The notes beneath the pieces were generated by a model. That model was given only the letters and a program-made list of their open reading frames with translations, had not been told where the DNA came from and made no database searches. The translations under genes were made by a program, and so were the position numbers. A stretch of DNA of 64,000 nt, from NCBI GenBank assembly GCA_048270425.1, contig JBLWSY010000015.1, positions 1 to 64,000 of the forward strand, read 5' to 3'. The DNA comes from Oceanospirillum sp048270425. Its GTDB lineage: Bacteria > Pseudomonadota > Gammaproteobacteria > Pseudomonadales > Halomonadaceae. Positions 8,083 through 15,599 of this stretch are shown piece after piece. The first letter of the stretch is position 1, and every line of letters starts with the position of its first letter.

Positions 8083-9108
8083 TTAAAATTCGTCCAGAGA
8101 ATCGATAATACGGTGATAACTCTCAAAGCGTTCAGGGCTGATATCTCCCGCTTCAAGTGCGTCCCGCAGAGCGCAGCCCGGCTCCTGACGATGTCGGCAA
8201 TCCCGGAACTTACAGGCACCCAGCAGGCCATCAAATTCGCGAAAGCCTTCTGCCACCTGACGTTCATCAATATGCCAGAGACCAAATTCGCGAATCCCCG
8301 GAGAGTCGATCAGATCGCCGCCATCGGGCAGATGGAACAGCATCGCAGTCGTAGTAGTGTGCATACCTTTGCGGGTTTGCTCGGAAAGCTCGCCAACGCG
8401 CAGGTTGATACCCGGCAGCAGCACGTTCACCAGAGAGGATTTACCCACACCGGACTGGCCAACAAACACACTGACTTTGTTATCCAGCAGCTGATTCAGC
8501 ACGGTAAGGCCATCTTCCTCAACGGTTGAAGCCGTTAGAACCTTATAGCCGATCTGTTGGTAACGCTCTGCCATCTCCAAGAGGCGAGGCGCATTATCGG
8601 CATTCAGCAGATCGGTCTTGTTCAGCAGCAGAACCGGCTCAATACCGGTACTTTCTGCCGCCACAATATAGCGGTCGATCAGATTCGCGTGAGCATAAGG
8701 TTCAGGAGCAAAGACGATAACGATGTAATCGATATTGGCGGCAACCGGTTTCAGCTGACCACGGGTGTCCGGGCGCATCAGTGCATTGAACCGGTCAAGG
8801 CGGGCAACTACGACACCGTCGTTATCCGGCCCCGGACGCCAAACCACTTTATCGCCGGTTACCAGCGCATCAATATTGGCGCGCATGTAGCAACGGTGCA
8901 CCTTACCTTTTGATTCACCAGCAGTACCTTCCACATCCACCTGACGACCGTAGTGGGCGATGATCTGGCCTTCCTGTTCTGCGCCTAATTCACCGGCAGA
9001 CAGTTGCTCATCAATCTCCTGATCTTTACGGCTGACCCGGGAGGCTCTCTCTTTCTGAATCTTTTCGACCCGCCATTGCTGACGACGGTTTAGCTTACGT
9101 TTACTCAT
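8083..9108 (-). CDS. rsgA: Small ribosomal subunit biogenesis GTPase RsgA
   Basis: 341 residues with an N-terminal Lys/Arg-rich extension, an OB-fold domain, a circularly permuted GTPase domain (NKTD at 163-166 precedes the P-loop GQSGVGKSS at 217-225) and a C-terminal zinc finger (CKFRDCRHRQEPGC). It acts late in 30S maturation. Divergent from orn, a neighbour relationship also seen in E. coli and Pseudomonas. Confidence 0.97.
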   Translation of the reverse strand: MSKRKLNRRQQWRVEKIQKERASRVSRKDQEIDEQLSAGELGAEQEGQIIAHYGRQVDVEGTAGESKGKVHRCYMRANIDALVTGDKVVWRPGPDNDGVVVARLDRFNALMRPDTRGQLKPVAANIDYIVIVFAPEPYAHANLIDRYIVAAESTGIEPVLLLNKTDLLNADNAPRLLEMAERYQQIGYKVLTASTVEEDGLTVLNQLLDNKVSVFVGQSGVGKSSLVNVLLPGINLRVGELSEQTRKGMHTTTTAMLFHLPDGGDLIDSPGIREFGLWHIDERQVAEGFREFDGLLGACKFRDCRHRQEPGCALRDALEAGDISPERFESYHRIIDSLDEF

Positions 9109-9323
9109 GGATGTCGGTTATCGCTATCTTATGCGCTGCTGGGTGAGAGGCTGATTCTAACATAATCAGATAAAAGCCCCTTACTTTTAGCCTTGTGGGG
9201 CAAATATCCTTATACTTTGCAGTAAATGAAAGCCTGCATTAAAGCAGTGCTTAACCATCATAGATTTTGGCCGCAAGAACGGGATATTTACCTCCCGCTG
9301 CTGAAACAGGAGCTCAGGGCGTT

Positions 9324-9881
9324 ATGACACAGGCAACCGAATCGAATAAAGCGAACAACCTGATCTGGATTGATCTGGAGATGACAGGCCTTGAACCTGA
9401 GCGCGATACCATTATTGAGATCGCAACCGTTGTTACGGACTCCGAGCTGAATATTCTGGCCGAGGGCCCGACCTTTGCTATCGCCAAGCCCAAAGCCGTG
9501 ATGGACGAGATGGGGGAGTGGTGTATCAAGCAGCATGGTTCATCCGGTCTGACTCAGCGCGTATTGGACAGCAAAGTTTCTATGCAGGAAGCCGAGCAGA
9601 AAACCATCGAGTTTCTGCTGCAGTATGTTGAGCCGGGCAAATCACCGATGTGCGGAAACAGTATCCAGCAAGATCGTCGTTTTCTGGTGAAAGAGATGCC
9701 GCGTTTAGAGAAGTTCTTTAACTACCGTCATCTCGACGTTAGCTCACTGAAGATTCTGGCGAAAAACTGGTATCCGGATGTGGCCAAAAGTGTTCAGAAA
9801 GGTGGTTCGCATCTGGCGATGGACGACATTAAAGATTCGATCAATGAGCTGAAGCATTACCGTGAACATATGCTGAAGTAA
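9324..9881 (+). CDS. orn: Oligoribonuclease
   Basis: 185-residue DEDDh 3'-5' exonuclease that finishes RNA decay by hydrolysing dinucleotides (including pGpG from c-di-GMP). Exo I motif WIDLEMTGL, then NSIQQDRRFL and HLAMDDIKDSI carry the metal ligands. The ATG at 9324 was chosen because an AGGAG element precedes it and the protein then has the family length; an in-frame TTG at 9267 would add 19 unrelated residues. Confidence 0.97.
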   Translation: MTQATESNKANNLIWIDLEMTGLEPERDTIIEIATVVTDSELNILAEGPTFAIAKPKAVMDEMGEWCIKQHGSSGLTQRVLDSKVSMQEAEQKTIEFLLQYVEPGKSPMCGNSIQQDRRFLVKEMPRLEKFFNYRHLDVSSLKILAKNWYPDVAKSVQKGGSHLAMDDIKDSINELKHYREHMLK

Positions 9882-9905
9882 GCTTTTCCCTTAATTCTTC
9901 AGAAA

Positions 9906-9940
9906 GAAAAGGCGCATCGGTATGCGCCTTTTCTTTTTCT
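9906..9940. terminator. Terminator between orn and ohr
   Basis: Stem GGCGCAT (9911-9917) / ATGCGCC (9922-9928) extended by AAAA/TTTT, with T-rich tail. It lies between convergent genes. Confidence 0.9.
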
Positions 9941-9957
9941 TGCCACAAAGGCGGAGC

Positions 9958-10380
9958 TTAGATAGCGGCTCCATTCACGCTAACCTGAACGTCGATATTG
10001 CCCCGGGTGGCGTTGGAGTATGGGCAAACCTGATGGGCTGTGCGTACCAGATTGAGGGCTGTATCCTGCTCCAGATCCAGCGTTACAGCTAACGAAACCG
10101 TCAGTGCAAAACCGCCGTCACTATTCGGGCCGATACCCACTTCAGCTGTGACCGGCGCTTCGCTCAGCTTCACTTTAGCTTCTCGGGCAACGTGCAGAAC
10201 TGCATTAGAAAAGCAGGCCGCATATCCTGCGGCAAACAGTTGTTCCGGGTTAGTGGCGTTGCCGGCACCGCCCATCTCTTTTGGATAAGCCAGACTGACA
10301 TCCAGCAGGCCATCATCTGTTTTCACCTGACCGTTACGACCGGCGGATGCTGTGGCTGATGTGTTGTAGATTGTTTGCAT
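9958..10380 (-). CDS. ohr: Organic hydroperoxide resistance protein Ohr
   Basis: 140-residue OsmC/Ohr-fold peroxidase that reduces organic and fatty-acid hydroperoxides with lipoylated partners. The two catalytic cysteines are Cys56 (GYAACFSNA) and Cys119 (VCPYSNATRGNI), in the Ohr-specific contexts. Divergent from its regulator ohrR across a 129-bp gap that holds two copies of the same 11-bp motif. Confidence 0.96.
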   Translation of the reverse strand: MQTIYNTSATASAGRNGQVKTDDGLLDVSLAYPKEMGGAGNATNPEQLFAAGYAACFSNAVLHVAREAKVKLSEAPVTAEVGIGPNSDGGFALTVSLAVTLDLEQDTALNLVRTAHQVCPYSNATRGNIDVQVSVNGAAI

Positions 10381-10412
10381 GATGATCTCCTGAAAAATAT
10401 TTAAAAATTAAG

Positions 10413-10482
10413 TTGTGCGCAATCAAGTTGTCAGCAATCTTATTTCGACTCCCGGGTTGTTTGCAAGTATATTGTGCGCAAT
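10413..10482. promoter_or_regulatory. Two OhrR-type operator half-sites in the ohr/ohrR intergenic region
   Basis: The 11-bp word TTGTGCGCAAT occurs twice, at 10413-10423 and 10472-10482, with A+T-rich, partly palindromic flanks (the second runs on to TTAATTGG). OhrR repressors of Gram-negative bacteria bind A+T-rich palindromes of this general form in ohr promoters. The double placement would let one repressor control both divergent genes. Confidence 0.7.
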
Positions 10483-10509
10483 TTAATTGGTCAGTTTGAG
10501 GCTTCTGAT

Positions 10510-10965
10510 ATGTCATCAGGTCATAATTCTCAGAAAAACAATGAGTTACTTCAGCTGGATAATCAGTTGTGTTTTTCACTCTATAGCGCAGCTAACGCAA
10601 TGACCCGAGCATATCGCCCGCTGTTGGAAGTTTTGGATCTGACTTATCTGCAATACATGGCGATGATGGTGCTTTGGGAAGAGCAGAGCGTCAGCGTTAA
10701 GCGGCTGGGTGAGCGCCTGCATCTTGATTCAGGCACCTTAACGCCACTACTGAAAAGGCTGGAAGCTAAAGGACTGGTTAGCCGGGGACGTAGCCCGGAT
10801 GATGAACGAGTGCGGGTTATTACCCTGACTGATGCCGGGCAAGCTCTGAAAATACAGGCCTTTGAGGTTCCTGAGCAGATTCTCTGTCAGACCTGTATGC
10901 CGCTGGATGAACTGAAGCAGATAAAGCAGCTATGTGATCAGCTGTTGAAAAACCTTTCCAGCTGA
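10510..10965 (+). CDS. ohrR: MarR-family peroxide-sensing repressor OhrR
   Basis: 151-residue winged-helix MarR protein. The reactive cysteine conserved in OhrR is present as Cys21 in QLCFSLYSA, which is oxidised by organic peroxides to release DNA. The DNA-recognition helix region is LHLDSGTLTPLLKRLEAKGLV. The ATG at 10510 was chosen; an upstream GTG at 10474 lies inside the operator-like repeat and is unlikely. Two further cysteines near the C-terminus (CQTC) are candidate partners for disulfide formation. Confidence 0.95.
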   Translation: MSSGHNSQKNNELLQLDNQLCFSLYSAANAMTRAYRPLLEVLDLTYLQYMAMMVLWEEQSVSVKRLGERLHLDSGTLTPLLKRLEAKGLVSRGRSPDDERVRVITLTDAGQALKIQAFEVPEQILCQTCMPLDELKQIKQLCDQLLKNLSS

Positions 10966-11018
10966 TTGCTCCCTGAGCTTCCAGTTTTGCGCCAGATCAT
11001 TACAATGCACTCCTGCTG

Positions 11019-11057
11019 TAATACCTGACTAAAACCATTGGTTTTTCGTGGGTATTA
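11019..11057 (+). other. Nested hairpin upstream of trhO
   Basis: TAATACC (11019-11025) pairs with GGTATTA (11051-11057), enclosing AAAACCA (11031-11037) that pairs with TGGTTTT (11039-11045). It could be the ohrR terminator or a leader structure of trhO; no clean T tract is seen, so the role is undecided. Confidence 0.5.
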
Positions 11058-11108
11058 TCCGATCAAAATAATGCGGCGGATTTACGATCCGTTTAGCGGG
11101 AGAAACCA

Positions 11109-12095
11109 ATGATTACCGTTTGTGCGCTTTACAAGTTTGTTCGTCTCGACCACTTTGAATCCCTGCGTGAACCTTTGCATCAGGTGATGCTGGATCATGA
11201 CGTAAAGGGCACTCTGCTGCTGGCTGCTGAAGGTATTAATGGCACCATTGCAGGCCCTGCAGAAGGTATCAAAACGGTTCTGAACTGGCTGGCGCAGGAA
11301 CCGGTTCTGGCGGAGATTGTCACCAAAGAATCTTTCCACGAAGAAAACCCGTTTAACCGCACCAAGGTGAAACTCAAAAAAGAGATCGTCACCATGGGGG
11401 TTGAAGGCATCGATCCTCGCCACGTAGTGGGCACTTACGTTAAGCCGAAAGACTGGAATGCTCTGATCTCTGATCCTGAAGTGATACTGGTAGATACCCG
11501 TAATGACTACGAAGTTGAAATCGGCACCTTTAAAAATGCTCTTAACCCGGATACGGAGACTTTTCGGGAGTTTCCGGATTACGTAAAAGAGAATCTCGAC
11601 CCTTCGAAACATAAAAAAGTGGCTATGTTCTGCACCGGTGGTATCCGTTGTGAAAAGTCCACGGCTTATATGAAAGAGCAGGGTTTTGATGAGGTGTATC
11701 ACCTTGAAGGCGGGATTCTGAAATATCTGGAAGAGGTGCCGGAAGAAGAGTCTCTATGGGAAGGTGAGTGCTATGTGTTTGACGGCCGGGTCTCCGTGAA
11801 TCATCAGCTGGAGAAGGGACAGTACGATATGTGTAACGCCTGTCGTCTGCCGATTACAGAAGAGGATAAAGCTTCAGAGAAATATGAAGCCGGTGTGACC
11901 TGTCCGAAATGTTTCGGTACTCACACTGAGGAGCAGCTGAAGCGTTTTCGTGATCGTGAAAAGCAGATTCAGCTGGCGCGTGCTCGTGGTATCGAACACG
12001 TGGGTGGCGAAGCGAAAACCCATGCCGAGCTGAATCGGGAGCTGAAGCTGAAACAAAAACAGCAGCAGAAAGAGAAACAGGCAGCGGCTAAATAA
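11109..12095 (+). CDS. trhO: tRNA uridine(34) hydroxylase TrhO (YceA family)
   Basis: 328-residue rhodanese-domain protein that performs oxygen-dependent formation of 5-hydroxyuridine at the tRNA wobble position. An N-terminal acylphosphatase-like/UPF0176 domain is followed by a rhodanese domain with Cys175 in MFCTGGIRCEKS (second cysteine 181), then a zinc-ribbon-like CxxC ... CPKC region and a Lys/Gln-rich tail. An AGGAG-like element (GCGGGAGAAACC) precedes the ATG. Confidence 0.95.
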   Translation: MITVCALYKFVRLDHFESLREPLHQVMLDHDVKGTLLLAAEGINGTIAGPAEGIKTVLNWLAQEPVLAEIVTKESFHEENPFNRTKVKLKKEIVTMGVEGIDPRHVVGTYVKPKDWNALISDPEVILVDTRNDYEVEIGTFKNALNPDTETFREFPDYVKENLDPSKHKKVAMFCTGGIRCEKSTAYMKEQGFDEVYHLEGGILKYLEEVPEEESLWEGECYVFDGRVSVNHQLEKGQYDMCNACRLPITEEDKASEKYEAGVTCPKCFGTHTEEQLKRFRDREKQIQLARARGIEHVGGEAKTHAELNRELKLKQKQQQKEKQAAAK

Positions 12096-12125
12096 GCGGC
12101 TACCTGCTAACGGATCGCTAAAGCC

Positions 12126-12773
12126 CTAGTTCTGTTTGAGCTGGGGCTTTTTCAGTTTGGCCCGAGCGTTAAGGACTTCTTTCCGCTTAAAACAGCCTTC
12201 TAAGTGATCGTTCACTAAGCCCATCGCCTGCATAAAGGCGTAGCAGGTCGTTGGCCCAACGAACTTCCAGCCACGTTTTTTCAGATCCTTACTCATCTGT
12301 TTCGAGAGATCTGTCTGGCCAATCTGACTCAGCGTTTCATAATTCAGCTGATCCGGGTGCTGATCCGCAGTTGGCTCAAAATGCCAGAAATAAGCCGCCA
12401 GAGAGCCACATTCCTTCTGCAGTTCAACCGCCCGTTTTGCATTATTGATGGTGGCTTCGATCTTTCCGCGATGGCGGATAATCCCCGCATCCAGCAGTAA
12501 GTTATCCACATCCTGCTCTGTGAATTGCGCGACTTTATGAAAATCAAAACCGGCAAACGCCGCCCGGAAATTCTCCCGTTTACGCAGAATCGTGATCCAG
12601 CTTAACCCCGCCTGAAATCCTTCCAGACAGATCTTTTCAAACAAACGGATATCATCCGTCACCGGAAAGCCCCATTCGGTGTCGTGGTAGTTGCGGTAAA
12701 GCTCGTCGTCTTCACCACACCACCAGCAGCGTTTAGCACCTGAATTATCGGTTATGAGTCCTGCGTCAGCCAT
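12126..12773 (-). CDS. tag: DNA-3-methyladenine glycosylase I
   Basis: 215-residue helix-hairpin-helix glycosylase that excises 3-methyladenine. The N-terminal zinc-binding cysteines (RCWWCGED), the substrate-pocket segment YHDTEWGFP and the FVGPTTCYAFMQAMGLVNDH segment are characteristic of Tag. The tail is Lys-rich. Confidence 0.96.
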   Translation of the reverse strand: MADAGLITDNSGAKRCWWCGEDDELYRNYHDTEWGFPVTDDIRLFEKICLEGFQAGLSWITILRKRENFRAAFAGFDFHKVAQFTEQDVDNLLLDAGIIRHRGKIEATINNAKRAVELQKECGSLAAYFWHFEPTADQHPDQLNYETLSQIGQTDLSKQMSKDLKKRGWKFVGPTTCYAFMQAMGLVNDHLEGCFKRKEVLNARAKLKKPQLKQN

Positions 12774-12890
12774 TTGGAAATCCCTGTAGTCATTAGTCTG
12801 ACAAGAGAATGCATCGGAACAGGATAATTATCTACAGGGAAAGAGGTTGTGTTTTCCTGTGTATCGGTAGATTGCTGGCTGGATAAGAGT

Positions 12891-12920
12891 TTACCTTTGC
12901 TCACATGAGAGCAAAGGTAA
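12891..12920. terminator. 12-bp hairpin downstream of hupE (possible terminator)
   Basis: TTACCTTTGCTC (12891-12902) and GAGCAAAGGTAA (12909-12920) are perfect reverse complements with a 6-base loop. It lies just past the stop codon of the hupE/ureJ-like gene. No T tract follows on either strand, so termination may be weak or the hairpin may stabilise the mRNA end. Confidence 0.55.
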
Positions 12921-12930
12921 GTGGTGAGGC

Positions 12931-13497
12931 TTAAACGGCGAGTACAACACCGGTCAGCGCGATCAGGCCACCTGCGATCTCTGCACGGAAGGCTTTTACT
13001 TTCAGGATCAGACCGATACCGGCCAGATGCAGTGCCATTGTCGCTACACTGAAGCCCAGCAGATAGGTGCTTAGCATCGCACTGGATGGAAGCTCTGCGC
13101 CGTGAGCGGCCCCGTGGAAAACGGCCATTGCCGCAACTAAAACGGTGCTGGCGGTTGTACTGAAACGGGCAGAGAAGGCAACCAGCAGGCCTGCAATAAT
13201 CACGGATGCGCTGATACCGGCTTCCACAAACGGGAACGGTACACCAGCGGTTGCCAGCACTGCTGACAGAAGCATCATTCCGACAAAGGTTGCAGGTAGT
13301 TGCCAGAGGGCTTTGCCCCCGATTTTTGCTGCCCAGAGTCCTACCGCTAACATTGCCAGTAGGTGATCGAGTCCCAGCAGCGGGTGCGTTAAACCGGCCA
13401 TCAGACCTGAAACCTCGTGGCCGGTGTGTGCCATTGCAGAAGCCGGTAGTAGGCTGGCACCAATCAGCAGTGCTTTGGAAAGTGTTGTCTTATTCAT
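12931..13497 (-). CDS. HupE/UreJ-family nickel permease
   Basis: 188 residues: a cleavable or first-helix signal (ASLLPASAMA), then the family motif HPLLGLDHLLAMLAVGLWA with the metal-handling His and Asp residues, and about six membrane helices. It probably admits nickel for the urease metallocentre. It is the last gene of the ure run (76 bases after ureG), matching the ureJ position in other urease operons. Confidence 0.93.
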   Translation of the reverse strand: MNKTTLSKALLIGASLLPASAMAHTGHEVSGLMAGLTHPLLGLDHLLAMLAVGLWAAKIGGKALWQLPATFVGMMLLSAVLATAGVPFPFVEAGISASVIIAGLLVAFSARFSTTASTVLVAAMAVFHGAAHGAELPSSAMLSTYLLGFSVATMALHLAGIGLILKVKAFRAEIAGGLIALTGVVLAV

Positions 13498-13573
13498 CGT
13501 TATTGTCCTTTTGAAATGGAACTTGTTTGTTGTTGTGCGGATTCATCAGGTGATTGATGAATGTTCAGTCGGG

Positions 13574-14221
13574 TTAAACAACCGCTTTGGCGGGAGGAAT
13601 CTCTTTTGACTCCAGCATGCCTTCGGTGACGATAAACTGAATGATCTGATCCAGCCCCTGTGCCTGTTTCAGGTTGGAGAAAACAAAAGGTCGGTCGCCG
13701 CGCATCAGCTTTGCATCGCGATCCATCACCTCGAGAGATGCGCCCACAATGGGAGCCAGATCAGTTTTGTTGATAATCAGCAGGTCAGATTTGGTGATAC
13801 CTGGGCCGCCTTTACGGGGAATCTTGTCACCAGCGGATACATCGATCACATAGAGGGTCAGGTCGGACAGCTCCGGGCTGAAAGTGGCGCTCAGGTTGTC
13901 ACCGCCACTTTCCACAAACACCACATCCAGTGCGCCGTGACGCTCAACCAGCTGATCGATGGCTGCAAGGTTCATGGAGGCATCTTCGCGAATAGCGGTA
14001 TGCGGGCAGCCGCCAGTTTCCACACCGATAATACGGTCGGCACTGAGTGCTTCGTGTTCAGTGAGGAATTTCGCGTCTTCCTTGGTGTAGATATCGTTGG
14101 TTACCACGGCAATATCGTAGTGATCACGCAAAGCAGCGCACAGTGAACGCAGCAGTGCCGTTTTACCTGAGCCCACAGGGCCACCAACACCGACGCGCAA
14201 TGTTTGTTTTGGTTTGGTCAT
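13574..14221 (-). CDS. ureG: Urease accessory GTPase UreG
   Basis: 215-residue SIMIBI-class GTPase that delivers nickel to apo-urease with UreF and UreD. P-loop GGPVGSGKTALL near the N-terminus, metal-binding CPH motif in ETGGCPHTAIRED, and NKTDLAP guanine-specificity motif are visible. A 100-base gap separates it from ureF and contains a small CCCGGT/ACCGGG hairpin but no obvious promoter. Confidence 0.98.
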   Translation of the reverse strand: MTKPKQTLRVGVGGPVGSGKTALLRSLCAALRDHYDIAVVTNDIYTKEDAKFLTEHEALSADRIIGVETGGCPHTAIREDASMNLAAIDQLVERHGALDVVFVESGGDNLSATFSPELSDLTLYVIDVSAGDKIPRKGGPGITKSDLLIINKTDLAPIVGASLEVMDRDAKLMRGDRPFVFSNLKQAQGLDQIIQFIVTEGMLESKEIPPAKAVV

Positions 14222-14321
14222 GAGATGTCCTCGTTTTAATTTTTTATCCGATTCTGTCGTTCTAATGCTTCCCGGTTGTAGCCACCGGGGGCTTTATCTG
14301 CGGTTATCGCAGAAGCAAGGA

Positions 14322-15032
14322 TCAGGAACGAAAGAGTCGGGAATACATATGTTCATGTTGAGAGCTGGCGATAGCTAAAGCAGGCAAGCCTGCACCAATC
14401 TCTTCTTCAGAAATCTGTTCGGCCTGCTCGATGGCTGCTTCCAGTTCCGGCTGCAGGGCGACCAGCAGCTGTTGCGCCTGTGTCTGCCCCAGCGGCACCA
14501 GCTTGGTGGCTGCTGCGATCTGGTTTTCCAGCCAGGACCAGAGAAAGCCATTGGCTGCCGCCCGATAAGGGATCTGCCAGAGTGACGCGGCCAAAGCGAA
14601 CAGGCAGACAAAGCTCACAGGTTCATTTTTGCTGAAGGGTTGAGCCATCTGCAGACTGTTCATCAGTCGCATCAGAGCTTTGCCCATGGCGGTATCCGTC
14701 AGGGTTAGTTCGTGGGTTTCCCGACAGGCCAGTGTCAGCTCGTTGATGCGTTTTAGCTCAAGCCAGTCTTCCTGAGCGCAGGCCTGCATGGAAAGCCTGA
14801 GCAGAGGAATATCCGTGCCCGAAAGCCCCAGATGCAGCTGCTCTCTTACCCAGTGCTCCACCTGATCCGCTTTGCGAATCCAGCCTGTGTCTATGGCGTA
14901 CTCCATGCCGTGAGAGAAGGCGTAACCTCCCACTGGCAGACTGACTGAGGCCAGATGCATCAGACGCACCAGACTCAGATCTGTCATGGCTGGCGCTGCT
15001 GATCCTGGGCTGTAAACCTGTTTAGTGTTCAT
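14322..15032 (-). CDS. ureF: Urease accessory protein UreF
   Basis: 236 residues, all-helical. The family signature SVSLPVGGYAFSHGMEYA lies near the N-terminus. UreF bridges UreD-urease and UreG. The ATG at 15032 overlaps the ureE end by 11 bases, consistent with translational coupling; a more upstream in-frame start would add about 46 residues encoded opposite the His-rich tail of ureE and is not credible. An ATG at 14987 is a second option. Confidence 0.95.
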   Translation of the reverse strand: MNTKQVYSPGSAAPAMTDLSLVRLMHLASVSLPVGGYAFSHGMEYAIDTGWIRKADQVEHWVREQLHLGLSGTDIPLLRLSMQACAQEDWLELKRINELTLACRETHELTLTDTAMGKALMRLMNSLQMAQPFSKNEPVSFVCLFALAASLWQIPYRAAANGFLWSWLENQIAAATKLVPLGQTQAQQLLVALQPELEAAIEQAEQISEEEIGAGLPALAIASSQHEHMYSRLFRS

Positions 15033-15567
15033 GGGAATGAGCATGTTCGTGATCGTGACTGTGCCCATGGCTGTGATCATGATCGTGGCTATGTCCATGA
15101 CTGTGCCCGTCATCATGGCCATGAGAATTTCCGCTGAGGCCTTTAAAATAAGCCCCGTTTTCCGGCACAAACACGGCTTCGGTATGCACGACTGTCAGCT
15201 CCAGCAGCTCCAGCATCTCTTCCAGTACATGATCCGGTGTAATGCGCAGCCAGCGATCTCCCACCTGCAACTTCACATGCCGGTTGCCCAGGTGATAACA
15301 GGCGCGGGCAAAGGTATGCCAGTCATCGCAACGGGCTTCGGTTACTGCCTCGACCGCACCTTCTACTTTCACAATCTTGCCGCAGTGAGATTTCAGATAT
15401 TCACCTACCTGAAGTGCGGTGCCGCGCTCCAGAAATACGCGCACCTCTTCGCCATCGGTGCTGGTCAGGCGCAGGCGACCGCGATCCCTCTGCTCATGGT
15501 TCAGAGTTACTGTGGCATAAATAGGGCCTGCTTTTTCGGTGCCCAGTCGTTCGTAAATCTCAAGCAT
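15022..15567 (-). CDS. ureE: Urease nickel metallochaperone UreE, His-rich tail
   Basis: 181 residues. N-terminal peptide-binding domain, then the metal-binding domain (ARACYHLGNRHVKLQVGDRWLRITPDHVLEEML) with the conserved dimer-interface His. The C-terminus is a long His/Asp/Ser repeat tail (HSHGHSHDHDHSHGHSHDHEH type, about 33 residues) expected to store several nickel ions. The tail DNA is a degenerate 6-bp repeat. Placed between ureBC and ureF. Confidence 0.97.
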   Translation of the reverse strand: MLEIYERLGTEKAGPIYATVTLNHEQRDRGRLRLTSTDGEEVRVFLERGTALQVGEYLKSHCGKIVKVEGAVEAVTEARCDDWHTFARACYHLGNRHVKLQVGDRWLRITPDHVLEEMLELLELTVVHTEAVFVPENGAYFKGLSGNSHGHDDGHSHGHSHDHDHSHGHSHDHEHAHSHEH

Positions 15568-15599
15568 CTTGATGCTCCTTAAAGCGTTTCCGGGCGGTA

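Noticed and set aside
9267..9323. Upstream TTG start extending orn by 19 residues
   Set aside because: No family support; the ATG at 9324 has AGGAG nearby and gives the usual length.
14322..15170. Longer ureF reading frame beginning at 15170
   Set aside because: The extra 46 residues are low-complexity, encoded opposite the His-rich tail of ureE, and absent from the UreF family. The ATG at 15032 gives the family length.
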